DNA of 64,000 nt from Metallibacterium sp963794205. GTDB taxonomy: Bacteria > Pseudomonadota > Gammaproteobacteria > Xanthomonadales > Rhodanobacteraceae. The translations under genes were made by a program, and so were the position numbers. Where the stretch lies: NCBI GenBank assembly GCA_963794205.1, contig CAWCCR010000015.1, positions 186,001-250,000 of the forward strand. Reading direction: 5' to 3'. The notes beneath the pieces were generated by a model. The model ran no database searches. It saw only the letters and a list, made by a program, of their open reading frames with translations, and was not told the origin of the DNA. Each line of letters starts with the position of its first letter. Within the stretch, counting starts at the first letter, position 1. Below are positions 1 to 9,755 of the stretch, one piece after another.

Positions 1-391
1 CCGCGATGGAGATGATGGCGGTCGATCCGATCGCCTACGTCGCCACGCCGCGCTTCCTCGCCGGCGTGATCGCGATGCCGCTGCTGGCCCGTGTTCTGCG
101 CATGCTCGGCCTGCTCGGCGCGCATCTGGTCGGCGTCACCTGGCTGGGCATCGACAACGGCACCTTCTGGTCGAACATGACATCGCAACGTCGACGTCTG
201 GAAGGACATCGTCAACGGCGACCTGGAAGGCGCTGGCCTTCGGCGTCGTGGTATCGCTGATCGCCGTGTTCCAGGGTTACACCACGCCACCGACCAGCGA
301 GGGCGTAGCCTATGCCACCACCCGCACGGTGGTGTTCGCGTCCATCGTCGTGCTGGCGCTGGATTTCGTCATGACCGCATTCCTGATGTGA
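1..391 (+). CDS. mlaE: MlaE, phospholipid ABC transporter permease, 3' part (frame broken)
   Basis: C-terminal part of the inner-membrane permease of the Mla system, which moves phospholipids between the outer and inner membranes with MlaF, MlaD and MlaB. The 5' end lies outside the window. The first frame reads MAVDPIAYVATPRFLAG and then GTFWSNM, typical of MlaE, and the last frame gives a conserved MlaE ending with VFQGY, PTSEG and ATTRTVV. The two are joined only if one extra base near 186 and one near 226 are ignored. The stop TGA (389-391) overlaps the GTG start of mlaD as GTGA, which supports an intact operon. The two indels are probably sequence errors. Confidence 0.85.
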   Translation, partial: RDGDDGGRSDRLRRHAALPRRRDRDAAAGPCSAHARPARRASGRRHLAGHRQRHLLVEHDIATSTSGRTSSTATWKALAFGVVVSLIAVFQGYTTPPTSEGVAYATTRTVVFASIVVLALDFVMTAFLM

Positions 392-921
392 GGCAGGGCC
401 TTCGCCGTTCGAGGATCCCCGGCCGCTCCTTCGCCGCCGGCACCGGCCTGTTCATCCTGCTGGGCTTTGCCGCGCTGGCCTATCTCGCCACGCAGACCTC
501 GTCGGTGGCCAACTTCAGTTCCGGGCCGACCTATGACGTGATCGCCCAGTTCGACAACGTCGGCTCGCTGAAGGACCGTGCGCCGGTCAAGATCGCCGGC
601 GTGCGTGTCGGTTCGGTCAAGTCGATCCAGTTCGACAACCAGACCATGGAAGCCAAGGTCACGCTGGCGATCGACACCCGCTACAACGACATCCCCGATG
701 ACTCGTTCGCCACGATCATGACCAGCGGCCTGCTCGGCGACCAGTTCGTCGCGTTGTCGCCGGGCGGTTCGCCGGACGTGCTCAAGAACGGCAGCCGCAT
801 CATCAACACGCAGTCGGCGATGCAGCTCGAGGACCTGATCGGCAAGTTCCTGGTCGGCGGCTCGGCGCCGGCCAAGGGCAGCAGTACCGGCGCTGCCGGC
901 GGCGGCAAGACCGGTGGTTGA
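388..921 (+). CDS. mlaD: MlaD, MCE-domain periplasmic lipid-binding subunit
   Basis: 177-residue MCE-family protein, anchored in the inner membrane by one N-terminal helix (about residues 15-36). It forms a hexameric ring that takes phospholipid from MlaC. The MCE domain is visible as YDVIAQFDNVGSL, then PVKIAGVRVGSV and SGLLGDQFVALSPGG. The C-terminus is a Gly/Ser/Ala-rich tail. The start is GTG at 388, overlapping the mlaE stop by four bases (translational coupling). The first 14 residues are Arg-rich and less typical of the family, so the real N-terminus could be disturbed by an indel like those in mlaE. Confidence 0.92.
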   Translation: MRQGLRRSRIPGRSFAAGTGLFILLGFAALAYLATQTSSVANFSSGPTYDVIAQFDNVGSLKDRAPVKIAGVRVGSVKSIQFDNQTMEAKVTLAIDTRYNDIPDDSFATIMTSGLLGDQFVALSPGGSPDVLKNGSRIINTQSAMQLEDLIGKFLVGGSAPAKGSSTGAAGGGKTGG

Positions 922-976
922 ACCCATGCATTCCCTGATTGACGCGCGGCGCCTGTCGTTGCGCAGGAGAAGCCTC

Positions 977-1657
977 ATGATGCGCACGATTGCATTCGCT
1001 CTTGCCATGACCCTCGCTGGCGGTGCCGTCGCTCCCGTCGCTGCGCAGGCTGTCACGCCCGCGACGCCTGTGGCGGCTTCGCAGCAGACACCGCAGCAGA
1101 TCGTGCAGTCGATCGCCGATCAGCTCGGGCAGGCCATCGAGGGACACCAGGCCGAGCTCAAGAACGATCGCCCCAGGCTGGTCGCGATCATCAACAAGAT
1201 CCTGCTGCCGCATTTCGACGTGCAGTACGCCTCGTTGCTGGTGCTTGGCCGCTACGCGCGCACCGCCACGCCGCAGCAGCGCGAGCGCTTTGCCAAGGCG
1301 TTCTACGACTCGATCACGCAGCGCTATGCCGAGGGTCTGCTCAACTACACCCGCGGCCGCGTGCAGGTGCTCCCGGCGCGGGCCGGCGGTGACGAGCGTC
1401 GCCAGATCGTGCGCACCGAGGTGGTGCTCAACGACGGCAAGAAAGTCGCCGTGGATTACGTGTTCCATCGCGCGCTCAACGGCCAGTGGCAGGCCTACGA
1501 CGTGATCATCGAGGGCATTTCCTACATCGCCAACTTCCGCAGCCAGGTCGGCGAGGAAATCCGCCGCAGCAGCCTCGATGCCCTGATCACGCGCCTGGAG
1601 TCGCAGGGCGGCAAGGCCATCGATACCCTGAACAAGCAGCAGGGCGGCGCGGGATGA
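977..1657 (+). CDS. mlaC: MlaC, periplasmic phospholipid shuttle
   Basis: Soluble periplasmic carrier (Ttg2D/MlaC family, 226 residues) that ferries phospholipid between MlaA at the outer membrane and MlaD at the inner membrane. The start is ATG 977, preceded by AGGAGA (965-970) with a six-base spacer. It gives a signal peptide MMRTIAFALAMTLAGG ending near AQA. An upstream GTG at 914 would add a non-signal extension and overlap mlaD. The core has the family pattern around FDVQYASLLVLGR, QRERFAKAFYDSIT and the final EEIRRSSLDALI. The stop codon overlaps the mlaB start as ATGA. Confidence 0.93.
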   Translation: MMRTIAFALAMTLAGGAVAPVAAQAVTPATPVAASQQTPQQIVQSIADQLGQAIEGHQAELKNDRPRLVAIINKILLPHFDVQYASLLVLGRYARTATPQQRERFAKAFYDSITQRYAEGLLNYTRGRVQVLPARAGGDERRQIVRTEVVLNDGKKVAVDYVFHRALNGQWQAYDVIIEGISYIANFRSQVGEEIRRSSLDALITRLESQGGKAIDTLNKQQGGAG

Positions 1658-1968
1658 GCGACAGCGCCTGCCGCCTGCTGCGACCGCAGGCCGGCACTCT
1701 GGCGCTGGCCGGCACGCTCGGCTTCGCCAACGCCGCCGCCTGCCATGCGCAAGTCGCCCGCGCCCTGCACGCGGACGGCATCGCCATACTTGATCTCGGC
1801 GGGCTTGAGCGCGCCGACAGCGCGGCGCTGGCCTGCGTCCTGGCCTGGATCGCCGATCGCCGCGCCCATGGCCGCGCGCTGCGGGTCAGCGCGCTACCCG
1901 AAGGTCTGCGCGCGCTGGCGCGTGTTTGCGAGGTCGAGGATCTGCTGGACGCTGCGGCCCGCGGCTGA
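1654..1968 (+). CDS. mlaB: MlaB, STAS-domain subunit
   Basis: 104-residue cytoplasmic STAS-domain protein that binds the MlaFE ABC core and is needed for its assembly or activity. The STAS core is visible as GTLGFANAAA, then IAILDLGGLERADSAALACVLAW and a final helix LRALARVCEVEDLL. The start ATG 1654 overlaps the mlaC stop (ATGA). It is the last gene of the operon and is followed by a hairpin shared with the convergent mlaA. Confidence 0.88.
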   Translation: MSDSACRLLRPQAGTLALAGTLGFANAAACHAQVARALHADGIAILDLGGLERADSAALACVLAWIADRRAHGRALRVSALPEGLRALARVCEVEDLLDAAARG

Positions 1969-1982
1969 CGCATGACTTGCCC

Positions 1983-2003
1983 CTGGCCGCGCTCCGCGGC
2001 CAG
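1983..2003. terminator. Convergent hairpin between mlaB and mlaA
   Basis: Perfect inverted repeat CTGGCCGCG - CTC - CGCGGCCAG (9-bp stem, 3-base loop) in the 48-base gap between the convergent mlaB and mlaA stops. It has no T-tract on either side, so it is either a weak bidirectional terminator or an mRNA 3'-end stabiliser. Confidence 0.4.
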
Positions 2004-2016
2004 TTCCGCATGCGGC

Positions 2017-2997
2017 TCAGTCGGTGCTGGATGCCGCGGCGGGCGCCATGACGCTGCCGGCCGTGGCGGGTGCCGGTGCGCGCCCAGACCCGGCCGGTGC
2101 CGCGGGACCGGCCGCGGAAGCCGGAGGCGCCGCCGATGCCGTGGGCGCCGGAACCTTTGCGGGCGTGGCTGTCGCGGCCTTGCCGTTCTTGCCCTGTTCG
2201 TAGGCCTGCTGTTGCTGCAACAGCTGGTCGATGTCGTCGCTGGAACTGTCGTTGAGCCCCTGCATCTGCTCGATGATCGCGGCCGGCGGGTTGCCGTGGT
2301 AGATCAGGTAGGTGCGCCGCTGCAGGTAGGCGTCACGGGTCATCAGGTAGGGATCGTAGGCCGAGTTGAGGAAGCTCTCGGAGTCGATGAAGCTCGCGCG
2401 CAGCTGCACGTAGTAGAGCATGATCGGCAGATATTCGGCGTAGTACCGGAAGCGGTGCTCGCGCGCATACCAGGACATCGGATCGAGCAGGTAACTGTCC
2501 ACCGGCCACGCCCATACGTTACGGACCGTGGTCGGGCCCAGCAGCGGCAGCACCATGTAGGGCCCGTCGGGCACGCCCCAGCGCGCCAGGGTCACGCCGA
2601 AGTCGGTCTTGTCGAGGGTCAGGCCGAGTTCACTGGCGGGATCGAAAAACCCCAGCAGTCCGATCGTGGTATTGATCGCGAAGCGCCCGGTGTTGCGGGC
2701 CGCCCCGGCCGGGCGCACCTGCAGCAGATCGTTGACGATGCTTATCGGCAGCTCGATGTTGGAGTAGAAATTGCCAATCAGCTTGCGCACCGTCACCGTG
2801 GTGATCTTGCGGTAGCCGACGGCAACCGGCCGCACCACCGCCTTGTCGACCTTCTCGTTGAAGGCGAAGGTCTTGCGATTGAAATGCTGCCAGGGGTCCT
2901 CGGTCCTGGGCGGCTGGATGGCGCAACCGGCGAGACCGAGCAGGGCGACGGCCAGCGCGGTGCGGTTGAGCAGGCGCGGGCGGGGCAACATGGGCAT
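2017..2997 (-). CDS. mlaA: MlaA/VacJ outer-membrane lipoprotein
   Basis: Outer-membrane lipoprotein that removes mislocalised phospholipid from the outer leaflet and passes it to MlaC. The start is chosen at 2997 (MPM...; a second ATG is at 2991) because it leads directly into a lipoprotein signal with lipobox LAGC. The longer frame back to 3135 adds an unrelated extension. VacJ landmarks: DPWQHFNRKTFAFNEKVDK near the mature N-terminus, the TTIGLLGFFDPASELGL region, and GPYMVLPLLGPTTVR. After about residue 260 there is a long Ala/Pro-rich low-complexity tail not needed in the family. Encoded convergently to mlaEDCB rather than in the operon. Confidence 0.93.
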   Translation of the reverse strand: MPMLPRPRLLNRTALAVALLGLAGCAIQPPRTEDPWQHFNRKTFAFNEKVDKAVVRPVAVGYRKITTVTVRKLIGNFYSNIELPISIVNDLLQVRPAGAARNTGRFAINTTIGLLGFFDPASELGLTLDKTDFGVTLARWGVPDGPYMVLPLLGPTTVRNVWAWPVDSYLLDPMSWYAREHRFRYYAEYLPIMLYYVQLRASFIDSESFLNSAYDPYLMTRDAYLQRRTYLIYHGNPPAAIIEQMQGLNDSSSDDIDQLLQQQQAYEQGKNGKAATATPAKVPAPTASAAPPASAAGPAAPAGSGRAPAPATAGSVMAPAAASSTD

Positions 2998-3164
2998 GGG
3001 AGGATCCGGCTGTGGGCCATCAAGGGATGGCCATAATAAACTATGAAGTACACCATCGTGGCGGGCGCTCACGAAGTCGGTGCCAGACGCGCGCATTGCC
3101 AGCACCGTCTTCGCGCCGGTACACTTGCAGCCCATTTAAGTTTCTGTAACTAAAAGGTTTTGAA

Positions 3165-3461
3165 ATGGCACGCATTACCGTAGAAGACTGTCTCGAAGTC
3201 GTCGACAACCGCTTCGAGCTGGTGTTGATGGCGACCAAGCGCGCGCGCCAGCTGTCCAAGGGCGCCGAGCCTCGCGTCGATCCCCAGCACGACAAGCCCA
3301 CCGTGGTGGCATTGCGCGAGATCGGCGAACGTCGCATCGACCAGACCACGATCGACGAGATCGAACGCATCGAGCGCGAGCGCGCCGAGCGCGAGGCGCT
3401 GGAATGGGCTGCCGCCGAGGTCGCCGCCGACGACGATCTGTCCAAGGGCGGGGACGACTGA
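3165..3461 (+). CDS. rpoZ: RNA polymerase omega subunit
   Basis: 98-residue omega subunit, which helps beta-prime fold and assemble into RNA polymerase and forms part of the ppGpp site 1 in proteobacteria. It begins MARITVEDCLEVVDNRFELV and continues ATKRARQL, both diagnostic; the tail is acidic. AAAAGG (3152-3157) seven bases before ATG is the likely ribosome site. The neighbour is spoT, the usual partner, with a 61-base gap. The normal upstream gene gmk is absent here. Confidence 0.96.
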   Translation: MARITVEDCLEVVDNRFELVLMATKRARQLSKGAEPRVDPQHDKPTVVALREIGERRIDQTTIDEIERIERERAEREALEWAAAEVAADDDLSKGGDD

Positions 3462-3522
3462 TGCCCTCCGACGGTCGCTGTCCACCGCGCGGAGGCCGCC
3501 TGAGCCGGCGGCCCGGACGCGG

Positions 3523-5692
3523 ATGGAGGCGGCCGCGAATCTGACGCGCGCGGGCGCCGGCCTGGTCCCCGACTATGTGCGCGCGCTGGAATCGAAGCTC
3601 GCGCAGTACCTGTCCGCGGAACAGATCCGGCGCGTGCGCGGCGCGTTCCGGCGCGGCGCCGAGGCGCATGCCGGACAGATCCGGCTCAGTGGCGAACCCT
3701 ACATCACGCATCCCGTGGCGGTGGCGAGCCTGCTCGCCGAGCTCGCGCATGGACGCCGAAACGATCATCGCCGCGATCCTGCACGACACCCTCGAGGACA
3801 CCGCCTTCGACCGCACGGCGATGGACGCCGAATTCGGCGCGGCCGTCGCCGAACTGGTCGACGGCGTGACCAAGCTCGACAAGGTGCGCTTCGCAAGCCG
3901 CCAGGAGGCCGACCGCCGAAAGCTTCCGCAAGATGCTGCTGGCGATGGCGCGCGATCTGCGCGTGATCCTGATCAAGCTGGCCGACCGCCTGCACAACAT
4001 GCGCACGCTGGAGGCCAAGGACGCCGATGCGCGCCGGCGCATCGCTGTCGAGACGCTGGAGATCTATGCGCCGATCGCGCAGCGGCTGGGCATGAATCTG
4101 GTCAAGTCCGAATTGCAGGATCTCGGATTCCGGGCGCTCCACCCTGACCGCCATCGCGTGATCAGCGCGCGCATCCAGGCGGCGCTCGGGCAACCGGCGC
4201 GAGGCGATGGCGAAGATCGAAACCGCTCTGGCCGAGCGTCTCGCGGCCGAGGGCATCGCGGCACGGCTGGTCAGCCGGATCAAGGCGCCGTGGAGCGTGT
4301 ACTCCAAGATGCACGCCGAACACAAATCGTTCGCGCAGGTGATGGACGTCTACGGCTTCCGCATCGTCACCGACAGCGTGACGCGCTGCTATCAGGCGCT
4401 TGGCGCGGTGCATGCGCTGTACAAGCCGCTGGACGCGCGCTTCAAGGATTTCATCGCGATCCCCAAGGCCAACGGCTACCAGTCGCTGCATACCGTGCTG
4501 TTCGGGCCGTTCGGCGCGCCGATCGAGATCCAGATCCGCACCGAGGACATGGATACCGATCGCCGAGCGCGGCATCGCCGCGCACTGGGCCTACAAGACC
4601 GAGTCGCAGCCACCCAACGGCGCCCAGGCGCGTGCGCGCGAATGGATCGCCGGACTGGCTGATCGCGCAGGCGGCGACGGCGTCGTCGCTGGAGTTCATC
4701 GAGAACGTCAAGATCGACCTGTTTCCGGACGAGGTCTATCTGTTCACGCCGCGCGGCGACATCCTCTCGCTGCCTCGCAACGCCACCGCGCTCGACTTCG
4801 CCTACGCGGTCCATACCGATGTCGGCGATCATGCCGTCGCGGCGCGCGTTGACAAGCGGCTTCGCGCCCCTGCGCACGCGGCTGTCCTCCGGTCAGGGCG
4901 TCGAGATCGTCACGGCCCCCTCGGCGCAGCCCAGTCCCGCAGTGGCTGGAATTCGTGGTCAGTGGCAAGGCGCGCACCGCCATCCGCCACCACCTGAAAA
5001 AACTGCAGCACGAGGATGCCGTCGATTTCGGCCATCGCATGCTTGATCGCGCGCTGTCGGCGCTCTCGACCAGCCTCGACACGATACCGCCCGCGGTGCT
5101 GCAGCGCTTTCTCGAGGACAGCCGCTACAAGCGCCTGGAGGAACTGCTGGCCGAGATCGCGCTGGGCAACCGCATGCCCGATCAGGTCGCGTTGCAGCTG
5201 CTGGCCGCCGCCGGCCCCGCGGCCGCCCGCAGCGCGCCGCACGCGCGCGAGAAGATCACCATCACCGGGGCGGAACGTGGCGTGCTCAGCTTCGGCAACT
5301 GCTGCCATCCGCTGCCCGGCGATGCGATCTTCGGCTACCTGTCCACCGGCAAGGGCATCGTCGTGCACCGGCTCGAATGCCCGAATGCCGCCGAGTTGCG
5401 CAAGACGCCCGAGCGCTGCATCGAGATCGACTGGGACCGGCGCGTGCAGGGCGACTACAAGGTCCAGCTGCGCATCGAGGTGCTCAACCGGCCCGGCGTG
5501 CTGGCCACGGTCGCCGCGGCGATCGCGGAGGCGGGCTCCAACATCGAGAATGTCGAATACAGCGAACGCGACAGCACGGCCGCGACGCTGCTGTTCACCA
5601 TCGAGGTGAAGAACCGCAAGCACCTTGCCGACGTCATGCGTCGCGTGCGCCGTGCGCCGGTGGTGCATGGCGTCTATCGGCATCCGGTCTGA
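3523..5692 (+). CDS. spoT: SpoT, bifunctional (p)ppGpp synthetase/hydrolase (frame broken by seven indels)
   Basis: Stringent-response enzyme that makes and degrades (p)ppGpp. Reading through the frame changes gives about 720 residues, the normal length. An N-terminal HD hydrolase domain has YITHPVAVASLLAEL and ILHDTLEDT. The synthetase domain has RFKDFIAIPKANGYQSLHT. A TGS domain follows around VYLFTPRGDILSLP, and a C-terminal ACT domain has RPGVLATVAAAIAEAGSNIE. The frame is broken by seven single-base insertions near 3744, 3913, 4189, 4558, 4657, 4863 and 4937; removing each restores a family-like sequence. The HD motif argues for SpoT rather than RelA. Because the gene is important and the residues are conserved, I read the indels as assembly errors rather than decay. 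Confidence 0.9.
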
Positions 5693-5751
5693 CGTTCCCC
5701 GCGCCGGGCGCCTTGCGTATGCTGGCGCTCCCGCCACCGGAGTTTCCGCCC

Positions 5752-6135
5752 ATGGACCGCAGCATCATCGCGACCGATCGCGCTCCCGCCGCGATCGGCC
5801 CCTACTCGCAGGCTGTGCGCGCCGCCCGGACGGTGTATCTCTCGGGGCAGATTCCGCTCGATCCGCTCAGCGGCGTGCTGGTGGCGGGCGACATCGATGC
5901 GCAGACACGCCGCTGCTTCGACAATCTCGCGGCAGTGGCCGAGGCCGCCGGCGGCTCGCTGGCGGACGCCGTGCGCATCGGCATCTACCTTGTCGATCTC
6001 GGCCACTTCGCGGCCGTCAACGCGGTGATGGCGGAGTACTTCTCGCCGCCGTATCCGGCGCGGGCGACAGTCGGTGTCGCGGCGCTGCCGCGCGACGCGG
6101 CGGTCGAGATCGAGGCCGTGCTGGTGCTGGGCTGA
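5752..6135 (+). CDS. ridA: RidA family reactive imine/enamine deaminase
   Basis: 127-residue YjgF/YER057c/UK114 protein that hydrolyses reactive enamine/imine intermediates such as 2-aminoacrylate produced by PLP enzymes. Motifs: APAAIGPYSQAV near the N-terminus, YLSGQIPLDP, and YPARATVGVAALPRDA with the substrate-binding Arg. The last residues IEAVLVLG are typical. Start ATG 5752, with a weak GGAG about ten bases upstream. Placed between spoT and recG, a common gammaproteobacterial order. Confidence 0.94.
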   Translation: MDRSIIATDRAPAAIGPYSQAVRAARTVYLSGQIPLDPLSGVLVAGDIDAQTRRCFDNLAAVAEAAGGSLADAVRIGIYLVDLGHFAAVNAVMAEYFSPPYPARATVGVAALPRDAAVEIEAVLVLG

Positions 6136-6148
6136 GGTTGCCCCGCGC

Positions 6149-8258
6149 ATGAGCGCCGCTTCGCCCGTCGCAGCCACCGCCGGTCCGGCGGCGGAGCAGC
6201 CGCTGGCAGCCCTGCGCGGCGTCGGTCCGACACTGGCTGCCGCGCTGGCGCAGCGCGGGCTGGAGCGCGTGCAGGATCTGTGGTTCCACCTGCCGCTGCG
6301 TTACGAGGATCGCACCCGCATCACTCCGATTGCCGGGTTGCAGGCAGGACAGCGCGTGCAGGTGGAGGGCACGGTGGAGGCGGTCGAGCGCGGATTCCGC
6401 TTCCGCCCGCAATTGCGGGTGGCACTGGACGACGGTTCCGGCGCCACCTTGCTCCTGCGTTTCATCCACTTCAGCCGCAGACAGTCCGAGCAATTCGCGC
6501 CCGGTCAGCGCCTGCGCTGCTACGGCGAGGTGCGTCACGGCGCGCACGGTCCCGAGATCGTGCATCCGCAGTACCGCCGGCTCGACGCCGTGGCGGTGCC
6601 TGCGCTGGACAAGCACCTGACTCCGGTGTATCCGGCCGCCGAAGCGATCGGTCCGCGACGCCTCGCAGGCGCGGTTGCCCGCGCGCTGGAGCGGCTGCCC
6701 GCTGATGCCGAGCTGGAGCTGATTCCGGCCAAGCTGCGTGCGCCGCTGGGGCTGATTCCGCTGCGCGCGGCGCTGCTCGAGGTGCACCGTCCGTCCGTCG
6801 ACGCCGACCTCGACGCGCTGCGAGCCGGAACACATCCGGCACAACGGCGGCTGGCCTTCGAGGAACTGCTGGCCCACCACATCGGCCTGCGTCGTCTGCG
6901 CCAGCGCGTGCGCGCGCAGTCGGCGCCTGTGCTCAGCGGCGACGGCAGACTGGACGCCGCCTTCGAGCACGGGCTGGCATTCGCGCTGACAGCCGCGCAA
7001 CGTCGCGTAAGCGCCGAGATCGCGCGCGATCTGGCCGCACCGGTGCCGATGCTGCGACTGGTACAGGGCGATGTCGGCAGCGGCAAGACCGTTGTCGCGG
7101 CGCGGGCTGCCCTGGTCGCGGTCGCGGCCGGCCACCAGGTGGCGCTGATGGCGCCCACCGAACTGCTGGCCGAGCAGCATCTGCTCAACTTGCGCGCCTG
7201 GTTCGAGCCGCTGGGGCTCGAGGTCACCTGGCTGGCCGGCAAGGTGCAGGGGCGTGCGCGCCAGGCGGCGCTGGAGCGGGTCGCATCGGGTGCCGCGGTG
7301 GTCGTCGGCACGCACGCGTTGATGCAGGAGGGCGTGCGCTTCGCGCGACTGGGGCTGGCGATCATCGACGAGCAGCATCGTTTCGGGGTGCATCAGCGTC
7401 TGGCGCTGAGCGAAAAGGGGCGTGGCGGCGGGCAGGTGCCGCATCAGCTGGTGCTGACCGCGACGCCGATCCCGCGCACGTTGGCAATGACCGCCTGTGC
7501 CGACCTCGACGTCTCGGTAATCGACGAGTTGCCGCCCGGGCGCAGCGCCGGTGCGCACGGTGGCGATCGTCGACCGGCGCCGCGACGAGGTGATCGGGCG
7601 CATCCGCGAGGCCTGCGCGGCCGGACGCCAGGCCTACTGGGTCTGCACGCTGATCGAGGAGAACGAGCAGTTGGCCGCGCAAGCCGCCGAGGCGGCTTAC
7701 GCCGAGCTTTCCGCCGCCCTTCCCGGCCTTGTCGTCGCGCTGGTGCACGGACGCCTGAAGGCGGCCGAGAAGCAGGCGCTGATGCAGGCGTTCAAGGCTG
7801 GCACCATCGCGCTGCTGGTGGCGACGACGGTGATCGAGGTCGGCGTCGATGTGCCCAATGCCAGTCTGATGGTGATCGAGAACGCCGAACGGCTGGGTCT
7901 GGCGCAATTGCACCAGCTGCGCGGCCGCGTCGGCCGCGGCAGCGCCGTGTCCAGCTGCGTGCTGCTCTATCGCACGCCACTGTCGGCATTGGCGCGCGAG
8001 CGTCTGGCCGTACTGCGCGCGACCAGCGACGGTTTTCGCATCGCGGAGAAGGATCTCGAGCTGCGCGGCCCCGGAGAGGTGCTTGGCACGCGTCAGACCG
8101 GCGACATGGCTTTTCGCGTCGCCGACCTGCTGCGCGACACCGACCTGCTGCCCGCGGTGCGCCACGTCGCCGATGTGCTGTTGGCCGAGTACCCCGATGC
8201 CGCCGATCGCCTGCAGGCGCGCTGGGTTGGCGGCACCGCGCGATTCGCGCACGCCTGA
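6149..8258 (+). CDS. recG: RecG, ATP-dependent branched-DNA helicase (one frameshift)
   Basis: Superfamily 2 helicase that regresses stalled forks and processes Holliday junctions. About 702 residues after repair of one indel, the usual size. The N-terminal wedge/OB region carries LAALRGVGPTLAAALAQRG and LPLRYEDRT. Walker A is VQGDVGSGKTV near residue 307, the DExH box is IIDEQHRFG near 405, then TATPIPRTLAM. The frame breaks in the PPGR-PVRTV motif at about 7544, where one extra base separates the two halves. The second half has the conserved GVDVPNASLMVIENAERLG and LHQLRGRVGRG. Start ATG 6149 follows ridA by 13 bases. Confidence 0.93.
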
Positions 8259-8285
8259 TGCCGATCCGCCCCGGGAGAGCCCATC

Positions 8286-9213
8286 ATGACGCCATGGCTG
8301 CTGATCGATACGGACCCCGGTGTGGACGATGCGCTGGCGATCCTGATGGCGCATCGCCATGGCCGTATCGCAGGGCTGAGCATCGCCGCGGGCAATGTCG
8401 GCCTTGACCGCACCGTGGCGAATGCGCTCAAGCTGTGCGACGTCCTCGACGCTGATATCCCGGTGTTCGCCGGTTGCCCGCTGCCGCTGGTGCGAGCTGC
8501 GGCCGATGCCGCCCACGTCCATGGTGCGGACGGCTTCGGTGATACCGGTTATCTCCCTTCGCGCCGCGTGGCTGCCAGCGAGCATGCCGCGTTGGCGATG
8601 CTGCGGATCAGTCGCGAGCATGCCGGCGAAGCGACCTTCGTCGCCCTGGCGCCGCTGACCAATCTGGCGTTGGCGCTGCGGCTCGATCCGACGCTGCCGC
8701 AACGCGTTCCGCGCCTGGTGGTGATGGGCGGGGCGGTCAGTGGTCGAGGCAACACCTCGGTGGCGGCCGAGTTCAATGTCGGTTTCGATCCAGAGGCGGC
8801 GGCGATCGTCTTTGGCGCCTGGCCGCGGTTCGAACTGGTCGACTGGGAATTGACGCTGCGCCACGCTCTCGATTTCGCGCGCTGTGAAGCGTGGCTGGCG
8901 ACGGATGATCCGCGCGCGCACTTCTACGCGGCGATCTCGCGCAAGGCACGCGGGTTCAATCGCGCGCGTGGCCGTCGCAGGATTGCTCGCGGCCGATGCG
9001 CTGGCGATGGCAGTGGCGCTCGAGCCGGGCCTGGTGATCACCGCCGAGGAGCGCCATGTGGCGGTGGAACTGGGCGGCACGCTGACCAGCGGCAGCCTCG
9101 TCGTGGACTGGGAACGGCGCGGCAGCGCTAGCGCCAATGCCCGTATCGTCATGGCGGTGGACCAGGCACGCTTCGAGTCCCTGGTCGCGAGCTCGCTGGG
9201 ATTCGCCGTATGA
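8286..9213 (+). CDS. Inosine-uridine-type nucleoside N-ribohydrolase (one frameshift)
   Basis: Enzyme that splits ribonucleosides into base and ribose for salvage. It has the calcium-binding signature IDTDPGVDDAL at residues 7-17, the family motif LAPLTNLALAL, and EFNVGFDPEAA. About 308 residues after removing one extra base near 8961; the tail VITAEERHVAVELGG lies in the other frame. GGGAG (8273-8277) precedes the start by eight bases. It pairs logically with the NupC transporter and PfkB-type kinase at 38.5-40.9 kb, although not in one operon. Substrate preference cannot be told from sequence. Confidence 0.88.
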
Positions 9214-9218
9214 GCCGA

Positions 9219-9248
9219 TTGCCCGCTGCCGCGGCTCCGGGCTAGAAT
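9219..9248 (+). promoter_or_regulatory. Candidate sigma-70 promoter of rpmE2
   Basis: TTGCCC (9219-9224), 18-base spacer, TAGAAT (9243-9248), 33 bases before the L31 start codon. This is position and consensus evidence only. Confidence 0.45.
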
Positions 9249-9280
9249 GCCGGTCTTTTCCCGGTCTTGCAGAGTCCGCC

Positions 9281-9532
9281 ATGAAGTCCGACGTCCATCC
9301 GCAGTATCAGCAGGTCGTGTTCCACGACATGACCGCCAATTTCGCCTTCCTCACCCGTTCGACCATGACCAGCAAGGAAAAGGTCAAGTGGGAGGACGGC
9401 AACGAGTACCCGCTGATCAAGGTGGAAATCTCCAGCGCATCGCATCCGTTTTATACCGGCCAGCACAAGATCGTCGATTCGGCTGGCCGCGTGGACAAGT
9501 TCCGCCGCCGCTACGCCGCCGCCAAGAAGTGA
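9281..9532 (+). CDS. rpmE2: Ribosomal protein L31 type B
   Basis: 83-residue L31 paralogue of the zinc-independent type B: it starts MKSDVHPQYQQVVF and contains no cysteine, whereas the type A form has a CxxC zinc site. It also contains SASHPFYTGQHK and ends in a basic FRRRYAAAKK. Type B L31 is often used under zinc limitation in organisms that have both forms; whether this genome also has type A is not visible here. It is probably a single-gene unit. Confidence 0.95.
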   Translation: MKSDVHPQYQQVVFHDMTANFAFLTRSTMTSKEKVKWEDGNEYPLIKVEISSASHPFYTGQHKIVDSAGRVDKFRRRYAAAKK

Positions 9533-9614
9533 TTGCCGCGGTGCGCGATGTACCGCGCGCCGCCGCCTGACGGCCTGTCCGAGGCTGTTTCGCGCCACGC
9601 CCGCATGGCGCCGC

Positions 9615-9625
9615 TGTGCCATAAT
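9615..9625 (+). promoter_or_regulatory. Candidate extended -10 promoter of gltA
   Basis: TG-C-CATAAT (TG at 9617-9618, hexamer 9620-9625) about 130 bases upstream of the gltA start, with no convincing -35. It would give a 5' leader of roughly 125 bases. Confidence 0.3.
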
Positions 9626-9755
9626 TCCGGTCGTCCGAACGCGAGTTTGAAACCTGCGTTCCACATGCCGTACGCCGCGGCTCGCGCATGCTGACTTGTC
9701 CCACCCGGCGGCGCCGCGCCCCAGCGGATCCGGCGCCCGCAGCCAGGAGTCTGCC

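Noticed and set aside
3744..4938. Programmed ribosomal frameshifting in spoT
   Set aside because: Seven shifts in one gene at unrelated sites without slippery sequence or pseudoknot; sequence error is far simpler.
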